Shown here piece by piece: positions 48,130 through 55,129 of a stretch of 64,000 nucleotides of DNA (position 1 is the first letter of the stretch; each line of letters begins with the position of its first letter). Where the stretch lies: the NCBI RefSeq assembly GCF_002163835.1, contig NZ_CP019331.1, positions 62,001 to 126,000 of the forward strand, in the 5' to 3' direction. The notes below the pieces were generated by a model. The model searched no databases. It saw only the letters and a program-made list of their open reading frames with translations, and was not told where the DNA came from. A program made the translations under genes and the position numbers. The stretch comes from Polaribacter sp. SA4-10 (lineage in GTDB: Bacteria; Bacteroidota; Bacteroidia; Flavobacteriales; Flavobacteriaceae).

Positions 48130-48205
48130 TTAGTTTCAAAAATTGAAATGCAAAATTACACATTTTTATTTATTTTTATAGCCCCTTTTTGGAGCTTATT
48201 AATTG

Positions 48206-48213
48206 TATTTTTG
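48206..48213 (+). promoter_or_regulatory. TAnnTTTG box abutting the YkgJ-type gene
   Basis: TATTTTTG ends four bases before the ATG at 48218 and decides that start over the upstream in-frame ATG at 48203, which would lie inside the promoter. Confidence 0.5.
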
Positions 48214-48217
48214 CAAC

Positions 48218-48742
48218 ATGGAAAAACGATTGGAACAACTCCCAGAATTAGCAGAAGAAGCAAAAAAAGAAAGTAAAAAATATTTTGCGAATTTAAAAAA
48301 GAGGACTCCAAAAAATTTGGATTATGTAATGCAAGAATTGCACGATAAAGAATTTGCAAAAACAGATTGTTTAACCTGTGGTAATTGTTGTAAAACTACG
48401 AGTCCGATCTTTACAGAGAAAGATACAGAGCGTATTTCTAAGAAATTAAAAATGAAGGTTGTCGATTTTAAGAGTCAATATTTACTAAGAGACTCAGATG
48501 ATTTTATGGTACTAAAAACAGCGCCGTGTACTTTCTTTGACGAAACTGATAATACGTGTTTTATTTATGATGTTAGGCCAAAAGCATGTGCAGAATATCC
48601 GCATACAAATCGTAAGAAATTTATTCAAATTACAGATTTAACGTTAGACAATACCACCGTTTGTCCTGCTGCATATAATATTGTTGAAGCCTTAAAAAAG
48701 CGAATTCCTTATGAATATAATAAGAAAAAAGTAAGAAGTTAA
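48218..48742 (+). CDS. YkgJ-family cysteine cluster protein
   Basis: This 174-residue protein has the cysteine pattern DCLTCGNCCK (about 51-60), then APCTFFDETDNTCFIYDVRP and KACAEYP, and a late CPAAY. This is the CxxxCxxCC-type zinc or iron-cluster family (formerly UPF0153). The N-terminal helix is lysine-rich. The function of the family is not settled. The first five codons of a longer frame (MYFCN) are dropped because they overlap the promoter. Confidence 0.85.
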   Translation: MEKRLEQLPELAEEAKKESKKYFANLKKRTPKNLDYVMQELHDKEFAKTDCLTCGNCCKTTSPIFTEKDTERISKKLKMKVVDFKSQYLLRDSDDFMVLKTAPCTFFDETDNTCFIYDVRPKACAEYPHTNRKKFIQITDLTLDNTTVCPAAYNIVEALKKRIPYEYNKKKVRS

Positions 48743-48830
48743 AATCCAAAAACATTCTTTTTCTTAATCGTAGCATTTTATCAGCCAATGAAAAGTAGGT
48801 TTTAAAAAACTATTTTTAGGGCCGAATAAC

Positions 48831-48877
48831 TTCTTGATACAATTTTCTCGATACAACTTCTCGATACAATTTTCTCA
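48831..48877. repeat. Short tandem repeat of a CTCGATACAA unit
   Basis: Three adjacent 14-15-base units (TTCTTGATACAATT, TTCTCGATACAACT, TTCTCGATACAATT) are followed by ATCGAAAATCACTCGAAGTG. They belong to a flavobacterial intergenic repeat type. The rest of 48743-49150 has no gene. Confidence 0.6.
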
Positions 48878-49150
48878 AAAAATCGAAAATCACTCGAAGT
48901 GACATTGCGTTGGTACCCATGAGCTATCTTTTCGGTCAAATTTTTGAACAAAACACAAATTTATAGTAGATGCTTTTATCGTTCCTAGCTTTCTATTGCA
49001 ATCAATATAAACACTAACAGGAATCCATAATTTATTGATAGTGCCTACTTCTTGGTTCCTTCTTTTTCTGTAGTTATTTTATCTTTTGAGATTTTGCTAT
49101 AAATAGAAGAGTAATTTTATTTCACTATTTTAGTAGAAAATAAAATCAAC

Positions 49151-49987
49151 TTGGAAACAATCATTAACTATTTTGAAACGATTCCTTCTTCGCATAGAAG
49201 TTTAATTTTAGTAGGCGGAATCACTTTTTTTTGGCTTTTAGAAGGTGCCATTCCGTTATTTAAATTCGATTATAAAAAATTTAAGCATGCATTTCCTAAT
49301 TTGTTTTTTACGTTAACAACTGTAATTATTAATTTCGGATTGGCTTTTTTATTGTTAAATACAGCTGATTGGGTTCAAGAAAATAACTTCGGAATTATAA
49401 ATTGGTTGCCAGAAATGCCGTTGTGGTTGTATGTAGTTTTAGGTGTTTTATTATTAGATTTTTTTGGCGCGTATTTGGCACATTATACAGAGCACAAAGT
49501 AAAACCACTTTGGATGGTTCATTTGGTGCATCACTCAGATCATAAGGTAGATACAACAACAGCAAACAGACACCATCCAATAGAAAGTGTTATCCGTTTT
49601 GTATTTACATTAGCAGGTGTTTTTTTAGTAGGAACGCCAATTGCCATTATCTTTTTATACCAATCACTGTCTTTGGTGGCAACACAGTTTACACATGCAA
49701 ATATTAAAATAGCACCAAAGGTGGATAAACTTTTAAGTTATGTAATTATTTCTCCAGATATGCACAAAGTACATCATCATAATAGGTTGCCGTATACAGA
49801 TTCTAATTATGGAAATATCTTTTCTATTTGGGATCGTATTTTTGGAACTTATTTGCACTTAGACAGAGAGAAAATTGTGTACGGAGTGGATACGTTTCCG
49901 GATGAAGTAAAAAATTCTTCTTTAAAAGAATTATTAAAACAACCTTTTCAAGGATATAAAAAACCAACAGGAATTGAAGAGGTTTAG
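49151..49987 (+). CDS. Sterol desaturase / fatty acid hydroxylase family protein
   Basis: This 278-residue membrane protein has about four helices in the first half. It carries the di-iron histidine boxes of the family: HYTEH (about 117), HLVHHSDHKVD (about 130-140) and HKVHHH (about 211-216). It is a lipid hydroxylase or desaturase; the substrate is unknown. No ATG fits the start, so a TTG at 49151 is used. The last 143 bases are copied at 51236-51378. Confidence 0.83.
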   Translation: METIINYFETIPSSHRSLILVGGITFFWLLEGAIPLFKFDYKKFKHAFPNLFFTLTTVIINFGLAFLLLNTADWVQENNFGIINWLPEMPLWLYVVLGVLLLDFFGAYLAHYTEHKVKPLWMVHLVHHSDHKVDTTTANRHHPIESVIRFVFTLAGVFLVGTPIAIIFLYQSLSLVATQFTHANIKIAPKVDKLLSYVIISPDMHKVHHHNRLPYTDSNYGNIFSIWDRIFGTYLHLDREKIVYGVDTFPDEVKNSSLKELLKQPFQGYKKPTGIEEV

Positions 49988-50018
49988 TTTTTTGTTGTTG
50001 CTGTGAAATTAGTGATGA

Positions 50019-50216
50019 TAACGGTTAGTGTATGAAACGTAGCGTATTTAAAAGTACTAATTTTCGGTTTAGCACTTAGCCACATTTTTACATTTTGTTT
50101 TACCTTTTCTATTTTAAAACCCAAACCTAAACTGCCGTTTTCCCCCTTATCCTTAGCAATGGATCAGTCAACAAGGCATATAACGTTAGCCTATCGGCAC
50201 GTCATATGCTTAGTTA
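50019..50216. repeat. attC-like site, long type, composite
   Basis: It starts TAACGGTTAGTGTATGAAACG, like the site at 8551. Its right 100 bases (from CTGCCGTTTTCCCC) recur at 51945-52045 and end in CATATGCTTAGTTAT. An inner mini-pair AACGTTAGC / GCTTAGTT is visible. Confidence 0.5.
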
Positions 50217-50229
50217 TTCTACACAGTTT

Positions 50230-50529
50230 TTATTCAGTTATTTTTTTTTTTAAATCCATTCTTTCGTGCAATATTCTTGTTATCTCAACATAATCTTTGT
50301 TTAGAGTTCTGTAGAATATTATATGTCGATTTGATTTTATTCCCAAAAGTTTCTTTGAAATTCCTTTATAAATCTTTCCTAAATCTTGGTTTTCTGCAAT
50401 TTCCTCACAGTTTGAAATTAGTTCATCGTAATATTTGTCGGCTTGTTTTTCCGACCAAACTTCAAATGTGTATTCCCAAATTTTAGATAAATCAGCAACA
50501 GCTTTGTTCGTTAATTTATAATTAGGCAT
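50230..50529 (-). CDS. ParE/RelE-family toxin (cassette)
   Basis: This 99-residue protein has the ParE fold pattern: YKLTNKAVADLSKIWEYTFE (about 4-23), DELISNCEEIAENQDLGKIY, then GIKSNRHIIFYRTLNKDYVE and ITRILHERMD at the end. ParE toxins poison DNA gyrase, RelE toxins cut mRNA; the RILHERMD ending favours ParE. It overlaps its antitoxin gene by eight bases. The stop is 17 bases from the cassette end. Confidence 0.88.
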   Translation of the reverse strand: MPNYKLTNKAVADLSKIWEYTFEVWSEKQADKYYDELISNCEEIAENQDLGKIYKGISKKLLGIKSNRHIIFYRTLNKDYVEITRILHERMDLKKKITE

Positions 50530-50773
50530 TCGAGTGTTTTTTCGCTTTTAATGATTCAAGATGTTTTTTTGGGTCAAAATCGTGAGCAATTCCGCTGTCA
50601 ATTCCTTCTTGAATTGCATTTTTCAAAGCAATCACTTTACTTTCTTCCTCTTCTAAAAGTCTTAATCCAGCACGAATAACTTCGCTAACATTTTTAAATC
50701 GTCCTTCACTAATGCTACTTTGTACGAAATGGTCAAAATAATTCCCGAGTGATATTGATGTGTTTTTGCTCAT
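50522..50773 (-). CDS. ParD-family antitoxin (cassette)
   Basis: This 83-residue protein has a ribbon-helix-helix start (NTSISLGNYFDHFVQSSISE) and the ParD signature SEVIRAGLRLLEEEE (about 30-44), followed by an acidic, flexible toxin-binding tail. It precedes and overlaps the toxin gene, as normal for parDE, and should repress the pair's own promoter. The 72-base leader up to the site is long enough for a promoter, unlike most cassettes here. Confidence 0.88.
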   Translation of the reverse strand: MSKNTSISLGNYFDHFVQSSISEGRFKNVSEVIRAGLRLLEEEESKVIALKNAIQEGIDSGIAHDFDPKKHLESLKAKKHSNA

Positions 50774-50841
50774 TTTAAGATTAATTTAATTCAAATATAC
50801 CAAAAATTGGTATAAATGCAAAATTTTTCTCAAATTGCGTA

Positions 50842-51030
50842 GAACGTCTCGGCTATAGTTAGTACGGGAATTAAAAAGCGATTAATTTCCGATTAAGCAC
50901 TTAGCCAAAACCTTTTATTTTGTTTTATCTTTTTTATTATAAAGCCAAATCAAAAAGATTTGGCGATTACGTAAATATGCCTAAACTTTGAATTAAGCAC
51001 CAAAACCCGTATTAATTATAGCCATTGTTG
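50842..51030. repeat. attC-like site, long type (189 bp)
   Basis: GAAC-GTCTC-GGCTATA pairs with TATAGCC-ATT-GTTG, a seven-base compensatory match unlike other sites. It has an internal stem GCCAAATC/GATTTGGC. Confidence 0.65.
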
Positions 51031-51112
51031 AACTAATCCTCGTTCCTCGGAAGCTTTGCACGGCATATCAAAATACATTAAATTTAAGGTACAAATTTAA
51101 AAATTCACTATT

Positions 51113-51237
51113 ATGTATCAAAAAAAAGTAAAACGATTGTTGAAACGGCGCTAGAAAGGGTTCCTGAGTTTCAAGTTTTGATTTATAAACTTACAAAAAG
51201 TTTTTCAATTAACGGAAAAGCAACAAGTACCTTAATC
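51113..51237 (+). pseudogene. Putative tyrosine recombinase N-terminal fragment
   Basis: After MYQKK and a one-base deletion the frame reads TIVETALERVPEFQVLIYKL then TKSFSINGKATSTLINY, similar to the N-terminal SAM-like DNA-binding domain of tyrosine recombinases that accompany IS91-type transposases in Bacteroidota. It breaks at 51237 into a copy of the hydroxylase gene tail. The family call rests on a short segment. Confidence 0.45.
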
Positions 51238-51395
51238 AATTATTTACACTTAGACAGAGAGAAAATTGTGTACGGAGTGGATACGTTTACGGATGAAATA
51301 AAAAATTCTTCTTTAAAAGAATTATTAAAACAACCTTTTCAAGGGTATAAAAAGCCATCAGAAATTGAAGAAGTTTAGTTTTTTGTTGTTGCTGT
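51236..51395 (+). repeat. Copy of the fatty acid hydroxylase gene 3' end
   Basis: From TTATTTACACTTAGACAG to beyond the stop it repeats 49845-50005 with few differences (YLHLDREKIVYGVDTF, then TDEIKNSS for PDEVKNSS). It is fused to the recombinase fragment. Confidence 0.75.
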
Positions 51396-51442
51396 AAATA
51401 ATGTTTAAAATTATGTAGCCTTTATTCAGGACGGGTCAGTAT

Positions 51443-51778
51443 CGTAATCAAGGAAAAAAGACAACACAGACATTATCTACAAAAGATTTTATAAAGCGTT
51501 TTCAAAATCATATTTTACCCAAAGGATTTACAAGAATACGGCACTACGGTTTTTTAAGTAGCAGTTGGAAAAAGGAAAAGTTACCACAACTCCAGGTTCA
51601 ATTAGCCGATAAAGATTTAGATGTGATAGACGCGTATGTCTTGGTAGAAAAATCGGTACATCGTTGCTGTCCAAGTTGTAAAAAAGGAGTCTTAATCACG
51701 CTGTTAACATTCGATAGTAGAGGTCCTCCAAAAGAGTATAAAAAGATAGCAAGACGTAAATCATTGAAATACAGGTAA
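51443..51778 (+). pseudogene. IS91-family transposase C-terminal fragment
   Basis: The frame reads TLSTKDFIKRFQNHILPKGF, TRIRHYGFLSS and CCPSCKKGVLITLL. The LPKGFxRIRHYG motif and a terminal zinc-finger-like CPSC are marks of IS91-type rolling-circle (Y2) transposases. The catalytic tyrosines lie upstream and are missing. The sequence just before it (to 51440) is the insertion-sequence end seen at 18452. Confidence 0.75.
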
Positions 51779-51944
51779 TAAAGAAATGGCAATGTGCCCA
51801 TACAGGATATTACTGCCTAAACTCAAAAAATGACCCCTAAAATGCCCTCTAAAAGGACTAAAAGTTAAAAAAAATAGATCATAAATAGCTCGTATGCAAT
51901 AGAAATATTGAAAACGCTCTCCTTTGCCCAGTCACACTTCTTTT

Positions 51945-52046
51945 AAAACCCAAGCCCAAACTGACGTTTTCCCCCTTATCCTTAGCAATGGATCAGTCAA
52001 CAAGGCATATAGCGTTAGCTTATCGGCACGCCATATGCTTAGTTAT
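51945..52046. repeat. Second copy of the 100-bp site half from 50120-50216
   Basis: CCCAAACTGACGTTTTCCCC to CATATGCTTAGTTATTAG is nearly identical to 50125-50218. It forms the left boundary of the next cassette. Confidence 0.6.
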
Positions 52047-52055
52047 TAGCAAAAG

Positions 52056-53660
52056 TTATTTTTTTATTAGTTTTCTGTTCATTATACTACCATTCTTACC
52101 AAAGATTTTAATGATATAAATTCCAGAAGTTAAGTTCTCTATATTTATACTATTATTTGAGTATATATTTTCTCTGAGAACTAGCTTTCCATTTAAATCA
52201 TAGATTTTAATTTGAGAAATATCATTTGGCTTATTAAAGGAAATAGACTCTAATACAGGGTTTGGATAGAATTGTATTTCTTCAATACCATTAAGTGAAG
52301 ATATGCTCAAACTATTAGTGTCAAATTTCCATAGTTGATAATCTTTAGAATAATATAAGTGATTATTGTAAACAATTTTTTGACCAAATGCTAGATGAAT
52401 TAAATTATCCAATTCTTCTATAGGATTTAGAGTCGAAGAAGTAATGTCTAATATCCAACCTTTTTTTTCCCAGTTAGTATCTTTAGGTGAGCTAACAAAA
52501 AAAAGATTACCATTTAGCTGGTCCATAGATAACGCTATATAATTACTTAGATTGATACTTGGTTCTTGAGGGTTTTGATCTATTTCAACGACTTCAGAAA
52601 CCAAATTAGTATTACTATTTAGGTAGAAAAGTGAAGTGCCATTACTAGAATTAACAGAAGAAAAAATTAAATTATCACCAAATGTATTTAAATATGAAGG
52701 ATAGAAATATTGACTATTAGTTACTGTGTAAATCTCTGAAGTTCCAAAAGAAGTGCCATCAGATTCATAAATAGATAATTTTTTTAAACCTTTAGAGAAA
52801 AATGAAAAATACATTTTATTATTTAACTCGATTGCATCACCAAAAGTTACAAGATTATTCTGAGCATTCCACACACTTGTAACTTGGTTTGTTCCACCAG
52901 TTGTTCCATCTGTTTCATATAAAAAATAACGAGTAATAAAGTACAATTTGTTGTTGTATTCTATATACTGACTCAAGTCTGAAGTACTTCCTGTAGAACC
53001 ATTACCATCTATTTCTCCAGTTAGCGCAAAAGTTCCAGCATCAGTACCGTCACTTCTCCATACTCTTGAGTCACTAGATGATGGTACTTGAATAGTAAAA
53101 AAAAATATATTATTCACACTTCCTTGAAATGTAGGTACATTCATTAAAGCGATGTTATCTTTAACTAATACTGTGCCTGAGCTCGTACCATCTGATTTCC
53201 AGATTTGTAAGGTATTGCCATCCGTTTTTATTGTCATAAAAAAATCATTTCCAACCGAAGTCATTCCAAATAGTCTTCCATTGTAAGTAGTTACTAATGA
53301 TGAGCCTACTTCAGTTCCATTAGTCTTCCATATTTCACCTCCAGAATAATCATAGTTATTTTTTGCAACAAAAAATAATTCATTATTAAGTTCAGTTGAA
53401 TAAAAAGTAGTCAAACCATCAGTTTCACCAGGCTCAATATCTATAACTAAATTTGTGTTTGATGATGTGCCATCACTTGACCATAATTCTCTACCAGAAC
53501 CATCATTTCTTGCTGGAAAGAAAATTTCGTTATTAAACTCTTGAAGATATGCAGGACTAGAACTTTGAACACTGTTGTATGTGAAATTTGAAACTTGTAT
53601 TTGTGCCTTTAAATTAAAATAAATAGTCAATAATGTTAAAAAAAGTAATTTTCTTTTCAT
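52056..53660 (-). CDS. Secreted ELWxxDGTxxGT-repeat protein with T9SS sorting domain (cassette)
   Basis: This 534-residue protein has a signal peptide (MKRKLLFLTLLTIYFNLKAQ). At least six degenerate repeats of the ELWxxDGTxxGT type follow (ELWSSDGTSSNT, QIWKSDGTSSGT, RVWRSDGTDAGT, IYESDGTSFGT), a propeller-like secreted repeat known from Bacteroidota. The C-terminus (FYPNPVLESISF to NRKLIKK) is a type A T9SS sorting domain, so the protein is exported through T9SS and attached to or released from the surface. The frame extends upstream through the site; the ATG at 53660 is chosen because the signal starts there. Confidence 0.85.
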   Translation of the reverse strand: MKRKLLFLTLLTIYFNLKAQIQVSNFTYNSVQSSSPAYLQEFNNEIFFPARNDGSGRELWSSDGTSSNTNLVIDIEPGETDGLTTFYSTELNNELFFVAKNNYDYSGGEIWKTNGTEVGSSLVTTYNGRLFGMTSVGNDFFMTIKTDGNTLQIWKSDGTSSGTVLVKDNIALMNVPTFQGSVNNIFFFTIQVPSSSDSRVWRSDGTDAGTFALTGEIDGNGSTGSTSDLSQYIEYNNKLYFITRYFLYETDGTTGGTNQVTSVWNAQNNLVTFGDAIELNNKMYFSFFSKGLKKLSIYESDGTSFGTSEIYTVTNSQYFYPSYLNTFGDNLIFSSVNSSNGTSLFYLNSNTNLVSEVVEIDQNPQEPSINLSNYIALSMDQLNGNLFFVSSPKDTNWEKKGWILDITSSTLNPIEELDNLIHLAFGQKIVYNNHLYYSKDYQLWKFDTNSLSISSLNGIEEIQFYPNPVLESISFNKPNDISQIKIYDLNGKLVLRENIYSNNSINIENLTSGIYIIKIFGKNGSIMNRKLIKK

Positions 53661-53681
53661 AATGTTTGCTTTAATTTTTGC

Positions 53682-53807
53682 TAACGTCTTGGTATATGAA
53701 AAGTAGCAGATTAAAAATACTATTACTTTCAGTCTTTGAACAAAAATAGTAGAAAAGCACAAACTTTGTAGTTTGCACTTAACTGCTATTTTTTATATAC
53801 CGTGTTG
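53682..53807. repeat. attC-like site (126 bp)
   Basis: TAAC-GTCTTG-GTATAT pairs with ATATAC-CGT-GTTG. The core is nearly identical to the right half of 19774-19980 (GAAAAGTAGCAG, TAGTAGAAAAGCACAAAC). Confidence 0.7.
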
Positions 53808-53812
53808 TGGTT
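53804..53812. other. Cassette left end GTTGTGGTT
   Basis: The same GTTGTGGTTTGTAT end opens three different cassettes (19977, 24803 and 53804), so distinct cargo shares one end type. Confidence 0.5.
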
Positions 53813-53817
53813 TGTAT

Positions 53818-54252
53818 TTATTCCGATAAAGATGTACTATATTTAACTTTTATAAAAGATTCATTTTTTTTAATGAATACATTGAATTCATTAAAGTGTA
53901 ATAATAATTTATAAGAATCATATTTTTTTGATGTACTATCAATTAACTCTTTTCTATTATTATTTAAGTACTCTTTAATATCATAAGTTTTTTTAGGCTT
54001 AAATTTCTTTAAAATTTTTGTTTTATAAGATTGTGCAAAATGATTCATTGTTTCATTGTTTATTCCTGCTTCAAAAGCTGAAGTAATAAATTTTTCGTTT
54101 TTAAAAAAAAATCTATGATTATTTTCATAATTAATTTTTAACTCTAAATAATTATTGTTGTCAACAAAAAATAAGGAGTCTTTAACCGTATTTTGAGCTG
54201 AGCAACTTATAGTAATAAAAATCAAATAGATATTTATAAATATTTTTTTCAT
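53818..54252 (-). CDS. Exported small protein paired with metallopeptidase-tail gene
   Basis: This 144-residue protein has a signal sequence (IFINIYLIFITISCSAQ). A possible lipobox (ISCS) makes it a lipoprotein or periplasmic protein. It starts four bases after the preceding gene's stop. Its place, second in a two-gene cassette behind a toxin-tail-like gene, parallels 19992-20696 and suggests an immunity-type partner, by inference. No family is recognised. Confidence 0.5.
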   Translation of the reverse strand: MKKIFINIYLIFITISCSAQNTVKDSLFFVDNNNYLELKINYENNHRFFFKNEKFITSAFEAGINNETMNHFAQSYKTKILKKFKPKKTYDIKEYLNNNRKELIDSTSKKYDSYKLLLHFNEFNVFIKKNESFIKVKYSTSLSE

Positions 54253-54256
54253 AATA

Positions 54257-54592
54257 TTAATTATTTGGGCAGTTTGTAGTTGTTGAGGAGTAATGTTGTT
54301 CTAAACTTGTTTTCAAAGCTAGTTTTTTTGCGTCAGATAAATCTATATATGCTTTAACGTTTTGGTCTTTTAAACCTTGCCAAGCTAATGCTTCATAAAA
54401 ATCATCCTCAATTGGATTTGCTCCATTATCAGTTAAATAATTATAATCTCCAACCAATACATTTTTGTGATAACTTTTTAAAGCATCTCTCATTTGATTT
54501 ATATATAAATCTGCCATAGTACTATGGTGTTGAGAAGGTTGAAATTTTGCATCTTTATATTTATTATAATTCTTTACTTTTTCAATTTTCAT
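54257..54592 (-). CDS. Orphan C-terminal domain of metallopeptidase-like lipoprotein family
   Basis: This 111-residue protein (start MKIEKVKNYNKYKD chosen; the longer frame runs through the site) aligns by eye with the last 90 residues of the lipoprotein at 20659: HHSTMADLYINQMRDAL with HNFMGQYIDAMAYSL, FYEALAWQGL with YYKSMVYSGM, and a shared terminal NNC/TKC-like end. The HExxH half is absent, so it resembles an orphan tip, as left behind in polymorphic toxin loci. The leader is 26 bases. Confidence 0.5.
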   Translation of the reverse strand: MKIEKVKNYNKYKDAKFQPSQHHSTMADLYINQMRDALKSYHKNVLVGDYNYLTDNGANPIEDDFYEALAWQGLKDQNVKAYIDLSDAKKLALKTSLEQHYSSTTTNCPNN

Positions 54593-54614
54593 AGAATTCG
54601 TTTTTAATGACACA

Positions 54615-54650
54615 CAACAATTGTATATCATCATTGCTGATATACACAAT
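54615..54650. repeat. Mini attC-like site
   Basis: CAAC-AATT-GTATAT followed after 11 bases by ATATAC, the same layout as the first 44 bases of the 580-bp repeats at 24108 and 27299. Confidence 0.5.
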
Positions 54651-54689
54651 ATGTATAATGTCAAATTTAAAGGAAAAAGTAATACTATC

Positions 54690-54998
54690 TATGCGTATTT
54701 ATACGTGTTTTTTACGTTTCTATGCACTCAATGAATTTCTAATGGACATAGAATGCCATTTATAGGGTGTACTGAAGGTTCCTAAAAATGAATTTGAGTT
54801 AAATAATACGGAGCTCCATGCTATTGAATAGCATCTCCAACGTTAAAATTAAATTGAATATCCGTTATTTATTGCCATACTTATTTGTGGTAGAAGAATA
54901 TAAAATGACTAACGGATTTTCTTTTTGCTGTGTAGGTTTTGTATGTATAGCGATACTCTTACTTGGCGTTTTTTTCACCTTCACAAGCTGTTTCTGAG
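54690..54998 (-). pseudogene. Carbonic anhydrase deletion derivative 1
   Basis: Similar to 33133-33430 of the intact gene (TGCACTCAATGAATTTCTAA, GAAGGTTCCTAAAAATGAAT, GCTGTGTAGGTTTTGTA). The C-terminal third is deleted at the same point as in the other two derivatives, next to a run of T and TGCTTTTATG-type sequence. Many stops. Confidence 0.6.
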
Positions 54999-55100
54999 TC
55001 AAAACCAGCTAGTTTTGATTATATCTAGAATTTTACTGTAATTGCTAGGATCATTGGCTAAGGTTCTTTCTAATTCCTTCCTAATTTGTTTTTCTTCCAT
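54999..55100 (-). pseudogene. Truncated gene start fused to carbonic anhydrase remnant
   Basis: ATG at 55100 opens MEEKQIRKELERTLANDPSN and YSKILDIIKTSWF, then a stop at the junction with the remnant. It is plausibly the first 30 codons of a small gene. The family is unknown. Confidence 0.3.
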
Positions 55101-55129
55101 CAATACATTGTTTTAATTCTAGCGTTTAA

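Larger units (their letters stand above)
50019..54618. mobile_element. Integron-like gene cassette array, segment 2
   Basis: Cassettes: the ParDE pair (50213-50845), the T9SS-secreted repeat protein (52042-53685) and a two-gene lipoprotein-related unit (53804-54618). All genes are on the minus strand with stops 14-17 bases from the left GTT. Cassette-end matches are TTCTACACA / TGCGTAGAA (one mismatch) and TTAGCAAAAG / TTTTTGCTAA. Between the first two lie the recombinase and IS91 remnants. Confidence 0.55.

Noticed and set aside
53661..53762. Longer N-terminus for the secreted repeat protein
   Set aside because: The extra 34 codons lie in the attC-like site and would bury the signal peptide.
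54593..54664. Longer N-terminus for the orphan tip gene
   Set aside because: The extension reads through the mini-site at 54615; the same site is non-coding elsewhere.
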